From contig NZ_LMCU01000001.1 of the NCBI RefSeq assembly GCF_001424905.1, positions 737,480 to 801,479 on the forward strand: a DNA stretch of 64,000 bases, read 5' to 3'. The position numbers and the translations under genes are program-made. Below the pieces are notes generated by a model that saw nothing but the letters and a program-made list of their open reading frames with translations, ran no database searches and had not been told where the DNA came from. Every line of letters begins with the position of its first letter. The stretch's first letter is position 1. The DNA is from Leifsonia sp. Root112D2 (lineage in GTDB: Bacteria; Actinomycetota; Actinomycetes; Actinomycetales; Microbacteriaceae). This document shows positions 1 through 9,095 of the stretch, in pieces.

Positions 1-451
1 CGGCCGTGTTGTAGTTCTTCCAGTACGTCAGGGCGTACGCGAGCTGCTTCGCTACCGGCGTCGTTGCCGTGTAGGTGTAGGGCTTCGCGGCCGTAGCGAT
101 TGACTTGCCAGCCTTGTCGAGAAGCGTGACCTTCACCGAGGCGGGCTGGTAGTTGGCGGCCGCTGGCGCCTTCACGACAACCTTCTGATCGTTCGAGGAC
201 TTCGCAACAGGGGCCACCGCGGCGCCGAAACTGACCGACGCCACCTCCTCGAGTCCTTTGCCCTTGATCGTGACGGATGCGCCGCCGGTCACGCTGCCGA
301 TCGCGGAGGTGAGTGTCGCACTGGAGCCCGTGACTGCCGCATCTGTCGAGGGACTGGCCGTGCAGCCGGTCAGCACGAGCGCGGCGGTGAATGTCGAGGC
401 GAGAGCGAGCACAAACGGCCGGCGGAGCGCAGAGCGGGAACGGAACGGCAT
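1..451 (-). CDS. Lipoprotein with IPT/TIG-like domain (C-terminus beyond window)
   Basis: The start codon lies at 449-451 and the gene runs off the left edge, leaving about 150 residues. The N-terminus has basic residues, a hydrophobic stretch and a lipobox ending LVLTGC, so a secreted lipid-anchored protein is predicted. Next comes a beta-rich segment with the GGASVTIKGKGL pattern and a following SVSFG, which resembles an IPT/TIG immunoglobulin-like domain. The last visible residues (LAYALTYWKNYNTA) resemble the region that leads into a putative amidase domain in actinobacterial cell-wall proteins. That part is inference because the domain itself is not in the window. Confidence 0.7.
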   Translation of the reverse strand, partial: MPFRSRSALRRPFVLALASTFTAALVLTGCTASPSTDAAVTGSSATLTSAIGSVTGGASVTIKGKGLEEVASVSFGAAVAPVAKSSNDQKVVVKAPAAANYQPASVKVTLLDKAGKSIATAAKPYTYTATTPVAKQLAYALTYWKNYNTA

Positions 452-738
452 GAATCACTTTCACTTCGGCACGGACTTCTCAACCAGCGACGATACGCCG
501 CGTTTCAAGGACGACGCTGAGAACGCACCGTCGACGAACATCTCCAGGGGTGCGCGCTCTCGCGCAGGCCACAGGCGCCCCTGTTCGCCTGTGGCGAACC
601 CGGGAAAATGTTCGGCGCCACGGCGTTGTCTATGACACTCAAGGGGTGTAAATTTGCACTCTGCGCAAGATTTTGCGTTGAGCCCACACCGCCGTGACGC
701 CGGTGATCGCGGCGCCATTCCAACACTTTTGAGGTCGC

Positions 739-2769
739 ATGTCTAGCGAAAACTCCGCACAAACAGCACCGGGTTCCGGCGCGATTGCCAATGTCGTCAT
801 GAACCACCGGCAGATCCTGTTCGTGATCTTCGGCCTGATGGCCGGCATGTTCCTTTCGGCGCTCGATCAGACCGTCGTGGGAACGGCCATCCGCACCATC
901 GGTGACGATCTGCACGGCCTGAGTCTGCAGGCGTGGGTGACCACCGCATATCTGATCGTCTCGACGATCTCGACACCGATCTACGGCAAGCTCTCCGACA
1001 TCTTCGGACGGCGCCCCCTCTTCATCTTCGCGATAGTCATCTTCATCGTCGGATCCGTGCTGTCGAGCTTCTCGACATCCATGATTGAGCTCGCGGGCTT
1101 CCGCGCCCTCCAGGGTCTGGGCGCCGGCGGCCTGATGTCGATGCCGCTCGCGATCATGGGCGACATGCTCGCCCCGCGTGAGCGGGCGAAGTATCAGGGA
1201 TACTTTCTGGCGGTGTTCGGCGTTTCGAGCGTGATCGGCCCGCTGATCGGTGGCCTGTTCTCGGGTACCGATCAGATTCTGTGGATCGCCGGCTGGCGCT
1301 GGGTGTTCCTCATCAATGTGCCCATCGGCATCGCCGCTCTCGCGATGGTCATGCGCTTCCTGCACCTTCCCAAGGTCGATCGGCACTCGGTGCGCATCGA
1401 CTGGTGGGGGGCCGCCGCGGTCATCGTGGCCCTCGTGCCGCTTCTGCTTGTGGCCGAAGAGGGACAGACCTGGGGCTGGACGAGCCCGCTGGCCATCGGA
1501 AGTTACGTGGTCGGCGTGGTCGGTGTGATCGCGTTCATCCTCATCGAGATCCGCATGAAGGATGACGCGCTGATCCCGATCAAGCTGTTCCGCTCCTCGA
1601 CGTTCTCGATGGCCACGATCATCGGCGTGCTCGTCGGATTCGGCATGTTCGGCGCCATGATGACGATTCCGCTCTACCTGCAGATCGTGCTCGGCTCGAC
1701 GCCGACCGAGAGCGGCTTCCAGATGCTGCCGATGATTCTGGGACTGATGATCGCCTCGATCGGAAGCGGCCAGTTGATCGCTCGCACCGGTAAATACCGC
1801 ATGTTCCCGATCCTCGGCACCGGTCTGATGTCGGCTGGATTCCTCTATCTCACCTTCCTCAGGTATGACTCGTCATTCTGGTTCGTGGCGGGTGGAATGC
1901 TGCTGATAGGCCTCGGCCTCGGCCAGCTCATGCAGACTCTGACCATCGCGAGCCAGAACTCGGTGGGCCTGCGCGACATGGGTGTGGCGACGAGTGCGTC
2001 GACATTCTTCCGCCAGATCGGTGGAACGCTGGGCACGGCCGTCATGCTGTCGCTGCTCTTCACGATCATGCCGCTGAACATCCAGAGTTCGCTCACCGAC
2101 AGCTCGAGCCTCAAGAGTGCGCTGAATGCGGCCATGACCCCCTCTGTGGCCAGCGATCCCGGCAACGCGAAGATCATGAAACTGATCTACAGCAAGCTGG
2201 TGACCCCCATCGAAAAGGGTGCCCAGGAGGCAGCGCACGCCGCAGGCGTGAAGAAGCTGGTCGCCACCGGAGTCCCGCAGGCCACGGCCGAGACGAGCGT
2301 TCCAGCACAGCCGCTCGACTTTTCCGACCAGGGCGTGCGCAGCCAGGTGATCGATCAGGTCGCCCCCGCTATCGCGAAGAACCTCAAGGAAGCGAAGGGC
2401 ACCTCGTCGGTCGGTGGCAGCAGCGCGATCAACGACACGTCGTTCCTGAACGGTGCGGACCCGCGCCTGACGAAGCCGTTCCTGACCGGGTTCACCGCGT
2501 CGTCGATCGCCATCTACTGGCTCGCGCTCATGGTGGTGATATTGGCCTTCGTGCTCGCGCTGTTCTTCAAGACGCCGCCACTGCGCGCCAAATCAGCCTT
2601 GCAGGAGGCCGCCGATCAGCATGCCCAGAACACGGCAGACGCCGAGGTGGCTGCCGAGCGGGAGTCTGTGCTGCAGATGCAGAGCTCGGCAGACCGCATG
2701 GGCACTCTCATGGAACCGGGCACCCACACCTCGGAGATACCGGCGCAGGACCCGCACCCTCTCTCCTAG
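739..2769 (+). CDS. DHA2-family MFS multidrug exporter (14 TM)
   Basis: This 676-residue protein has the organisation of EmrB/QacA-type proton-driven drug exporters in the cytoplasmic membrane. Residues 42-50 (LDQTVVGTA) match the DHA2 motif in helix 1, and residues 83-92 (GKLSDIFGRR) match MFS motif A between helices 2 and 3. Many hydrophobic helices follow, then a long hydrophilic loop of about 130 residues (roughly 450-580) before a last helix near 585-605. Such an extracytoplasmic insert is common in actinobacterial members. A GAGG ribosome site precedes the ATG. No regulator is adjacent and the substrate cannot be told from sequence. Confidence 0.9.
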   Translation: MSSENSAQTAPGSGAIANVVMNHRQILFVIFGLMAGMFLSALDQTVVGTAIRTIGDDLHGLSLQAWVTTAYLIVSTISTPIYGKLSDIFGRRPLFIFAIVIFIVGSVLSSFSTSMIELAGFRALQGLGAGGLMSMPLAIMGDMLAPRERAKYQGYFLAVFGVSSVIGPLIGGLFSGTDQILWIAGWRWVFLINVPIGIAALAMVMRFLHLPKVDRHSVRIDWWGAAAVIVALVPLLLVAEEGQTWGWTSPLAIGSYVVGVVGVIAFILIEIRMKDDALIPIKLFRSSTFSMATIIGVLVGFGMFGAMMTIPLYLQIVLGSTPTESGFQMLPMILGLMIASIGSGQLIARTGKYRMFPILGTGLMSAGFLYLTFLRYDSSFWFVAGGMLLIGLGLGQLMQTLTIASQNSVGLRDMGVATSASTFFRQIGGTLGTAVMLSLLFTIMPLNIQSSLTDSSSLKSALNAAMTPSVASDPGNAKIMKLIYSKLVTPIEKGAQEAAHAAGVKKLVATGVPQATAETSVPAQPLDFSDQGVRSQVIDQVAPAIAKNLKEAKGTSSVGGSSAINDTSFLNGADPRLTKPFLTGFTASSIAIYWLALMVVILAFVLALFFKTPPLRAKSALQEAADQHAQNTADAEVAAERESVLQMQSSADRMGTLMEPGTHTSEIPAQDPHPLS

Positions 2770-2791
2770 AGATGCTCGCACCGCTTCTCCC

Positions 2792-2851
2792 GTGAGGGGC
2801 AAGTTTTGGCCCCAGATTTCGCGATCTGACGGGCCAAAGCTTGCCCCTCAC
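2792..2851. repeat. Long inverted repeat after the MFS gene
   Basis: The arms 2792-2812 and 2831-2851 are complementary over 21 positions with a single G-U type exception, around an 18-base loop. The stem begins GTGAGGGGCAAG. No T-run follows, so it could be a factor-independent terminator of the exporter gene or an extragenic palindrome of a dispersed family. Confidence 0.6.
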
Positions 2852-2995
2852 CGCATGCGCTCCGACTCGTGGTGGGACCGAGAGCGAGGTCACGATTTGG
2901 TCACGGGCGGGCGACGGATGCGCGCGAGTCGCGCGAATTCACGCGGCCCGAGGGCGGCATCCGCTGCTCGACGCGTCACGGAGACGCTCGCCCAC

Positions 2996-3023
2996 TTGAC
3001 AAGCACCCTTCGACATCCATAGT
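2996..3023 (+). promoter_or_regulatory. Probable sigma-70 promoter of the cellobiose-type operon
   Basis: A perfect TTGACA (2996-3001) is followed after 16 bases by CATAGT (3018-3023). Transcription would start around 3030, just upstream of two LacI-type operators, the expected geometry for repression of the binding-protein operon. Confidence 0.6.
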
Positions 3024-3038
3024 CTCTGTCTCAATCCG

Positions 3039-3052
3039 TGAGAGCGCTCTCA
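3039..3052. promoter_or_regulatory. LacI/CebR-type operator 1
   Basis: TGAGAGCGCTCTCA is a perfect 14-bp palindrome. The published CebR operator of Streptomyces is TGGGAGCGCTCCCA, so this differs by one symmetric base change. It lies just after the predicted transcription start. Confidence 0.75.
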
Positions 3053-3062
3053 CGTTCACAAA

Positions 3063-3076
3063 TGAGAGCGCTCCCA
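3063..3076. promoter_or_regulatory. LacI/CebR-type operator 2
   Basis: TGAGAGCGCTCCCA differs from the CebR consensus at one position. Its centre is 24 bp from that of operator 1, so two dimers or one tetramer could bind on nearly the same face of the helix. Confidence 0.75.
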
Positions 3077-3115
3077 CGGCCTGACCATTCTGTCCACGCA
3101 CACAAGGGAGTGACC

Positions 3116-4447
3116 GTGAAGCTTTCACGACGCACCACCGTTGCCGCCGTCGTAGCCGGCGCAGCATCCTTTGCCCTGATCGCCTCCGGATGCGCAAGCA
3201 CCAGCGGTGACGGCGGCTCAGGCAATTCCAACGAGAAGATCACGCTGACCGTCACGACGTTCGGCACCATGGGTCTCGACGACAACTACAAGGCGTACGA
3301 GAAGCTTCACCCGAACATCACGATCAAGGCGACGAACATCGACACCGGTGACAATGCCAAGACCGACTGGCAGACCAAGCAGGCTGCCGGCGCCGGACTT
3401 CCCGACGTTCAGGCCGTGGAAGAGGGCTGGCTGAGCGCGGTCATGCAGGTCTCCGACCAGTTCCAGGATCTGCGCGACTACGGCATCGACAAGATCAAGG
3501 ACCGCTGGGTCGACTGGAAGGTCGGGCAGGTCACCGCCAAGAACGGCGCCATCATCGGCTACGGCACCGACATCGGCCCGGAGGGCCTGTGCTACAACAC
3601 CAAGCTGTTCGCCGCGGCAGGACTGCCCAGCGACCGTGACGGCGTAGCCAAGCTCTTCGGCGGAGACGACGCCACCTGGGACGACTACTTCAAGGTCGGT
3701 CAGGAGTACAAGGACAAGACGGGCAAGGCGTTCTACGACCAGTCCGGCTTCATCTGGAACTCCATGGTGAACCAGCAGAGTCAGGGGTACTACACCTCTG
3801 ACGGCAAGCTCAACGTCGAGAACAACTCGACGCTGAAGAGCCTATGGGGCAAGCTCGCGACGGCTACCGCCAACGGCCAGTCCTCGAACCAGACCCAGTG
3901 GGACTGGGGCAAGGGCAAGGCATTCCTCGACGGCAGCTTCGCCACGATGGTCTGCCCCGGCTGGATGCTCGGCAACGTCAAGGGCAGCGTGACACAGGGC
4001 GGCGGTGACTCCACCAGCGGTTGGGACTTCGCCAACGTCTTCCCCGGCGGCCCGGCCAACTGGGGCGGCAGCTTCCTGACCGTTCCCAAGCAGTCGAAGC
4101 ACCCGAAGCAGGCTGCAGCACTGGCCGCATGGCTCACGGAGCCTGCCCAGCAGGTGAAGGCATTCCAGGCCGCCGGCGTGTTCCCGAGCACGATCAAGGC
4201 GCAGAGTGACCCCGGTGTGACCGGCCCGAACGAGCTGTCGAAGTTCTTCAACGACGCCCCGATCGGTGCGACTCTCGCGGCTCGCGCCAAGGGTGTCGTC
4301 GCTCAGTACAAGGGCCCGGATGACTCCGTCATCCAGTCCCAGGTATTCGGCCCCGCCGTGCAGTCGATCGACTCCAAGAAGGCGAACGGCGACAAGGCGT
4401 GGGCAAACGCCATGAAGCTGCTGAATCAGCTCGTCGTCAACAAGTAA
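3116..4447 (+). CDS. cebE: Cellobiose-type ABC transporter, sugar-binding lipoprotein
   Basis: A 443-residue extracytoplasmic binding protein of the MalE/CebE class. A GTG start at 3116 is preferred over the in-frame ATG at 3038 because AAGGGAG lies just before it and it yields a proper signal peptide with lipobox IASGC (Cys26). The upstream ATG would also place both operators inside the coding region. The rest has the usual type I carbohydrate-binding composition with many aromatic residues. It is the first gene of a run of two permeases, a GH1 beta-glucosidase and a LacI regulator, the gene set of ceb loci. Cello-oligosaccharide specificity is inferred from operators and context only. Confidence 0.87.
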   Translation: MKLSRRTTVAAVVAGAASFALIASGCASTSGDGGSGNSNEKITLTVTTFGTMGLDDNYKAYEKLHPNITIKATNIDTGDNAKTDWQTKQAAGAGLPDVQAVEEGWLSAVMQVSDQFQDLRDYGIDKIKDRWVDWKVGQVTAKNGAIIGYGTDIGPEGLCYNTKLFAAAGLPSDRDGVAKLFGGDDATWDDYFKVGQEYKDKTGKAFYDQSGFIWNSMVNQQSQGYYTSDGKLNVENNSTLKSLWGKLATATANGQSSNQTQWDWGKGKAFLDGSFATMVCPGWMLGNVKGSVTQGGGDSTSGWDFANVFPGGPANWGGSFLTVPKQSKHPKQAAALAAWLTEPAQQVKAFQAAGVFPSTIKAQSDPGVTGPNELSKFFNDAPIGATLAARAKGVVAQYKGPDDSVIQSQVFGPAVQSIDSKKANGDKAWANAMKLLNQLVVNK

Positions 4448-4454
4448 CACCAAT

Positions 4455-4492
4455 GTGAGGTCCTCGGGGGCACCCACCCCCGAGGACCTCAC
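4455..4492 (+). promoter_or_regulatory. Intercistronic hairpin between binding protein and permease
   Basis: A perfect 16-bp stem (4455-4470 with 4477-4492) encloses the loop CACCCA. It lies between the binding-protein stop and the permease ribosome site with no T-run after it. A likely role is partial termination or 3-prime mRNA protection, giving an excess of binding protein over permease. Confidence 0.7.
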
Positions 4493-4509
4493 CCTCGCAG
4501 GAGAGCAGC

Positions 4510-5643
4510 ATGACCACCACACTCACCCCACCGAAGCAGGCGGCACCGCCCGCCGGTCGCGCGGGACGCAACGACGGGCTCACGTTCAAGCACCGCCTCG
4601 GCCGGCTCGATGTGAAGTATTCGCCGTACGTCTACGTTGCGCCGTTCTTCGTGCTGTTCGGCCTCATCGGGCTCTTTCCGCTCGTCTACACCTTCGTCGT
4701 CTCGCTGAACAAGTGGAACCTGCTCACCGGGCCGGGTGCATGGATCGGCCTCGACAACTACGCGGCAGAGCTCGTCGATCCGTTCTTCTGGAACTCGCTG
4801 TTCAACACGATGAGCATCTTCCTGCTCTCCGCCATCCCGCAGCTCATCGCCGCCACGTTCATCGCCGCGATTCTCGACCAGAACATTCGCTCCAAGACCT
4901 TCTGGCGCATGAGCATCCTGCTGCCATATGTCGTCACACCGGTGGCCGTCACGCTCATCTTCTCCAGCGCGTTCGACGAGAAGTACGGTCTCATCAACAA
5001 CTTCCTCACCGCGTTCCACATCGACCCTGTCATGTGGAAGACCGAGGTCTTTCCCTCGCACATCGCCATCGCCACTATGGTCAACTGGCGCTGGACCGGC
5101 TACAACGCACTGATTCTGCTCGCGGCCATGCAGGCCGTGCCGCGTGACGTGCACGAGTCTGCGGCTCTGGACGGCGCCGGCTCGTTCCGTCGCTTCTTCT
5201 CGATAACGCTGCCGAGCATCCGCCCCACCATGATCTTCGTGATCATCACGGCCACGATCGGCGGACTGCAGATCTTCACCGAGCCCAAGCTGTTCAACGC
5301 CACCAGCGCGACACCGGGCGGGCCACAGCGGCAATACCAGACCACCGTGCTCTACCTGTGGGACATGGCGTTCAATCGCCAAAACTTCGGCAAGGCATCC
5401 GCCATCGCCTGGCTGTTGTTCATTCTGATTGTGCTGATCGGTTTACTCAACTTCTGGATCTCCAGACGCATCGCCGGCACCGAGGCCCGCGTGAGCCGAA
5501 GGCGCACCGCACGGCGACTCACGGCCCACAATGCCGAAAGAGCCGCGAATGCGGCATCCACCGCGGTCGGCATCGGTCATCTCACCGACCGACCAAACGC
5601 AAACGCCCCCGAGGCCGGCGACACCCCGGAGAGGAAATCATGA
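4510..5643 (+). CDS. cebF: Cellobiose-type ABC transporter permease 1 (MalF class)
   Basis: 377 residues with six or so predicted membrane helices after a hydrophilic N-terminus. The EAA loop that contacts the ATPase is recognisable at about residues 216-235 (ESAALDGAGSFRRFF, then TLP). AGGAGAGC precedes the ATG. The gene ends in an ATGA overlap with the next permease, so translation is coupled. It would form the membrane channel together with that permease. No ATPase is encoded nearby; in actinobacteria a shared MsiK-type ATPase elsewhere commonly energises such importers. Confidence 0.87.
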   Translation: MTTTLTPPKQAAPPAGRAGRNDGLTFKHRLGRLDVKYSPYVYVAPFFVLFGLIGLFPLVYTFVVSLNKWNLLTGPGAWIGLDNYAAELVDPFFWNSLFNTMSIFLLSAIPQLIAATFIAAILDQNIRSKTFWRMSILLPYVVTPVAVTLIFSSAFDEKYGLINNFLTAFHIDPVMWKTEVFPSHIAIATMVNWRWTGYNALILLAAMQAVPRDVHESAALDGAGSFRRFFSITLPSIRPTMIFVIITATIGGLQIFTEPKLFNATSATPGGPQRQYQTTVLYLWDMAFNRQNFGKASAIAWLLFILIVLIGLLNFWISRRIAGTEARVSRRRTARRLTAHNAERAANAASTAVGIGHLTDRPNANAPEAGDTPERKS

Positions 5644-6542
5644 GCGCCACCACCACGGAACGCCCAACGACCGCAACACCCAGCGCGCCAGTGAAGTCGA
5701 AGGCGCCCCGCCGCAGGTCGATGGGCATCGATCGCCGACCCGGCTGGTTCACCTATGCCGTTCTCATCGTGATCTTCGTCGGCGGCGCGTTTCCGCTGTG
5801 GTGGTCGTACGTCGCCGGCAGCAGCCCGAGCTCAGTGCTCAGCGCCCAGTGGCCCCCGCTGCTACCCGGCGGACTGTTCTGGAAGAACGTCGGCGAGGTC
5901 CTCGACACCGTGCCGTTCTGGCTCGCGCTGGGCAACAGCATCATCGTCTCGACCATCATCACCGTCTCCGTCGTCTTCTTCTCGACACTGGCCGGTTACG
6001 CCTTCGCGAAGCTCAAGTTCCGCGGGCGCGAGGGGCTCATGGTATTCGTCATCGCGACGCTCGCGGTGCCCACGCAGCTCGGCATCATCCCCCTGTTCAT
6101 GGTGATGAAGCAGTTCGGCTGGACGGGAACCCTCGGCGCCGTCATTATTCCGACGCTCGTGACCGCGTTCGGCGTATTCTTCATGCGCCAGTACCTGGTC
6201 GACGTGATTCCTGATGAGCTCATCGAGGCCGCCCGGGTCGATGGCGCCAACATGATTCGCACGTTCTGGCACGTGGGCATGCCCGCCGCGCGCCCCGCCA
6301 TGGCCATCCTCTCGCTCTTCACCTTCATGACGGCGTGGACCGACTACCTGTGGCCGCTGCTCGTCGTTCCGCAGAATCCCACCCTGCAGGTGGCGCTCAG
6401 CCAGCTGCAGTCGGCCAAATACGTGGACTACTCGATTGTGCTTGCCGGCGCGGTGATGGCCACGATTCCGTTGCTCGTTCTGTTCATTCTCGCGGGCAGG
6501 CAGCTTGTCTCCGGCATCATGGCGGGCGCGGTGAAGGGCTGA
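5640..6542 (+). CDS. cebG: Cellobiose-type ABC transporter permease 2 (MalG class)
   Basis: 300 residues starting at the ATG that overlaps the preceding stop (ATGA at 5640-5643). After a basic N-terminal tail come the MalG-type helices. An EAA loop lies at about residues 195-214 (EAARVDGANMIRTFW), and the C-terminus ends GIMAGAVKG, typical of the family. Its stop codon overlaps the ATG of the beta-glucosidase by one base, so transport and hydrolysis are translationally linked. Confidence 0.87.
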   Translation: MSATTTERPTTATPSAPVKSKAPRRRSMGIDRRPGWFTYAVLIVIFVGGAFPLWWSYVAGSSPSSVLSAQWPPLLPGGLFWKNVGEVLDTVPFWLALGNSIIVSTIITVSVVFFSTLAGYAFAKLKFRGREGLMVFVIATLAVPTQLGIIPLFMVMKQFGWTGTLGAVIIPTLVTAFGVFFMRQYLVDVIPDELIEAARVDGANMIRTFWHVGMPAARPAMAILSLFTFMTAWTDYLWPLLVVPQNPTLQVALSQLQSAKYVDYSIVLAGAVMATIPLLVLFILAGRQLVSGIMAGAVKG

Positions 6543-8026
6543 TGGCCGCTGCGCACAACCCCCTCGACGAGATGACGTGGCCGCCCGGCTTTCTCTGGGG
6601 CTCGGCTACCGCCGCCGCACAGATCGAGGGCGCCGCCCACGAGGACGGCAAGGAAGATTCCATCTGGGACCACTTCGCTCTTCTGCCCGGTGCGGTCGCC
6701 AGCGGCGACACCCCCGAGAAGGCGGTCGACCACTACCACCGGATGCCGGCCGACGTGGCTCTCATGAAGAGTCTCGGTCTGGACTCCTACCGCTTCTCCA
6801 CAAGCTGGGCACGGGTGAAGCCGGGTGATCGCACGGTGAACGCCGCGGGGCTGGACTTCTACAGTCGGCTCGTCGACGAGTTGCTGGCTGCAGGCATCCT
6901 GCCGTGGCTCACGCTCTATCACTGGGATCTGCCGCAGGCGCTCGAGGAGCGTGGCGGCTGGGCCAACCGCGACACCGCCTACCGCTTCGTCGACTATGCC
7001 AACGCGATCTACGACGCACTCGGCGACCGCGTTCGCCACTGGACGACGTTCAATGAACCACTCTGCTCCTCGCTCATCGCCTACGCGGCCGGCGAGCACG
7101 CACCCGGGCGCCGTGAGCCGGATGCCGCCCTCGCGGCGGTGCACCACCAGCACCTCGCGCACGGCCTCACGGTGGCCTCACTGCGTGACCGCTCCGCATC
7201 CGAATCGACGTCACTCGAGCTGGGCATCACGCTCAACCTCACCAACGCGGTGCCGAATGACCCGAGCGACCCGGTGGACATTGAGGCCGCACGCCGCATC
7301 GATGCGCTCTGGAACCGCATGTACCTGGACCCGATCCTGCGCGGCGCGTACCCCGACGATCTGCTCGCGGATGTCGCCGGGCTCGGACTGGCCGAGGTGA
7401 TTCGCGACGGCGACCTGGCCGTCATCGCCCAGCCGATCGACTTTCTGGGCGTGAATCACTACCACGACGACAACGTGAGCGGGCACCCGGCACCGGCCGA
7501 CGCGCCGGTCGGCCTGCAGCCCACCGAACGCCCGAAGAGCTCGCCATTCGTGGGCAGCGAGTACGTCACGTTCCCGCCGCGCGACTTGCTACTCACGGCA
7601 ATGGGCTGGGAGGTCAACCCCGGCGGACTGCGCACGCTGCTGACGCGACTCGGCGATGAGTACACGAATCTGCCACCTCTATATGTCACCGAAAACGGCG
7701 CGGCGTACGACGACGAGGTGTCGGCGGACGGCGCCGTGCACGATGCCGAGCGCACCGCGTACATTCTCGATCACATCCGGGCAACCGGTGAGGCGATAAC
7801 CGATGGGGCGGATGTTCGCGGCTACTTCGTGTGGTCGCTGCTCGACAATTTCGAGTGGGCCTGGGGATACAACAAGCGCTTCGGAATCGTGCGGGTCGAC
7901 TACGACAGCCAGCTGCGCACCGTGAAGGACAGCGGGCTCGAGTATGCGCGCGTCATCGCGACCGTGAAGCGCCGCGCTGGCGAGATTGCAGAGAATTGGG
8001 CCGGGACCGACTCCGTGACCGCCTAG
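6542..8026 (+). CDS. GH1 beta-glucosidase
   Basis: 494 residues with a full-length GH1 TIM barrel. The acid/base Glu is in FNEP (Glu172) and the nucleophile Glu in VTENG (Glu384). Typical flanking motifs are present, including FLWGSATAAAQIEG at the N-terminus, YHWDLPQALE, and WSLLDNFEWAWGY near the C-terminus. There is no signal peptide, so it acts in the cytoplasm on beta-glucosides, probably cellobiose or short cello-oligosaccharides brought in by the preceding importer. The start was chosen by the TGATG overlap with the permease stop. It corresponds in position to bglC of Streptomyces ceb loci. Confidence 0.9.
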   Translation: MAAAHNPLDEMTWPPGFLWGSATAAAQIEGAAHEDGKEDSIWDHFALLPGAVASGDTPEKAVDHYHRMPADVALMKSLGLDSYRFSTSWARVKPGDRTVNAAGLDFYSRLVDELLAAGILPWLTLYHWDLPQALEERGGWANRDTAYRFVDYANAIYDALGDRVRHWTTFNEPLCSSLIAYAAGEHAPGRREPDAALAAVHHQHLAHGLTVASLRDRSASESTSLELGITLNLTNAVPNDPSDPVDIEAARRIDALWNRMYLDPILRGAYPDDLLADVAGLGLAEVIRDGDLAVIAQPIDFLGVNHYHDDNVSGHPAPADAPVGLQPTERPKSSPFVGSEYVTFPPRDLLLTAMGWEVNPGGLRTLLTRLGDEYTNLPPLYVTENGAAYDDEVSADGAVHDAERTAYILDHIRATGEAITDGADVRGYFVWSLLDNFEWAWGYNKRFGIVRVDYDSQLRTVKDSGLEYARVIATVKRRAGEIAENWAGTDSVTA

Positions 8027-8056
8027 CATGGAGGTCGTGACACAGAGCGGTACACA

Positions 8057-9079
8057 ATGAAGGTGGAAGCGCGCCATAACGCCGTCGTGCCGACGCTGGA
8101 GATGGTGGCCGCACGCGCCGGCGTCTCCCGGGCGACGGTCTCCCGGGTCGTCAACGGTTCCCCCAAGGTGACCGCCGAGGTGGTCGAGACGGTGACGGCG
8201 GCGATCGCCGAACTCAACTATGTGCCGAACCGCGCGGCCCGCTCTCTCGCGAGCCGGCGCACGCAGGTTGTGGCGCTGGTGGTGCCTGAGAGCACCGCGC
8301 GCGTCTTCGCCGACCCGTTTCTGGCATCCATCGTTCAGGGCGTCGCACTCAACCTTGCCGAGACCGATTACACGCTGAACATGGTGATAGCCAGCGAGTT
8401 GAACCCCGACAAGACGAGGCGTTATCTGATGGGCGGCAACGTCGACGGAGCGCTGATCGTCTCACACCACAGTGGCGACCATTCCTATGCACGGCTCAGC
8501 GAGTCGCTGCCGATCGTCTTCGGCGGGCGGCCGCTCACCGAGAGCGAGCAGACCAGCTACTTCGTGGATGCCGACAACACGGCGGGTGCGATACTCGCCA
8601 CCGAGCACCTCATCGACCGCGGGCGGCGGGCCATCGCCACGATCGCCGGTCCGCAAGACAAGGCACCGGGCGTCGACCGTCTCTCGGGCTGGCGCACGAC
8701 GATGGAGACACACGGCCTCGATCAGTCGATCGTCGAGTACGGCGACTTCTCCCCCACCTCGGGCACCGCCGCGATGCATCGGCTGCTGGCACGCGGCGTG
8801 CCGATCGACGCGGTATTTGCGGCCAACGACCAGATGGCTGCGGGCGCGTACATGGCCATTCGCGAGGCCGGGCTGCGCATTCCACAGGACATCGCCATCG
8901 TCGGCTTCGACGACGACTACTTCGGCCTCACCGCCACCCCGCCGTTGACCACCGTGCACCAGCCGTCCATCGGGCTCGGTGTCGCGATGGCCGAGGCGCT
9001 CGTGAAACTCATCGAAGGCAAGGACGTCGCGCACGTGATGATGCTGCCGACCGAGCTGGTGGTGCGTCACTCCAGCTGA
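8057..9079 (+). CDS. cebR: LacI-family repressor of the cellobiose-type operon
   Basis: 340 residues. The N-terminal helix-turn-helix at about 14-33 (MVAARAGVSRATVSRVVNG) and the hinge region (YVPNRAARSLASRRT) are followed by a periplasmic-binding-protein-like sensor domain of normal length, with VGFDDDYFG near residue 285. It is the last gene of the operon it presumably controls. The operators at 3039-3076 match the known CebR consensus, which makes this gene the natural candidate. A cello-oligosaccharide inducer is inferred. Confidence 0.85.
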   Translation: MKVEARHNAVVPTLEMVAARAGVSRATVSRVVNGSPKVTAEVVETVTAAIAELNYVPNRAARSLASRRTQVVALVVPESTARVFADPFLASIVQGVALNLAETDYTLNMVIASELNPDKTRRYLMGGNVDGALIVSHHSGDHSYARLSESLPIVFGGRPLTESEQTSYFVDADNTAGAILATEHLIDRGRRAIATIAGPQDKAPGVDRLSGWRTTMETHGLDQSIVEYGDFSPTSGTAAMHRLLARGVPIDAVFAANDQMAAGAYMAIREAGLRIPQDIAIVGFDDDYFGLTATPPLTTVHQPSIGLGVAMAEALVKLIEGKDVAHVMMLPTELVVRHSS

Positions 9080-9095
9080 AGACCACCGGACCGCG

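Noticed and set aside
452..738. Gap between the first lipoprotein and the exporter as a possible small gene
   Set aside because: Open frames there have no ribosome site or family wording; it probably holds the divergent promoters only, with a small GCGCAA/TTGCG symmetry near 663-680.
505..1386. An open frame of 293 codons on the minus strand overlapping the exporter gene
   Set aside because: Antisense to the N-terminal helices of the MFS protein and of typical shadow composition.
3038..3115. Upstream ATG for the ceb-type binding protein
   Set aside because: It would place two operators inside the coding region and put a hydrophilic stretch before the signal peptide; the GTG at 3116 has AAGGGAG upstream.
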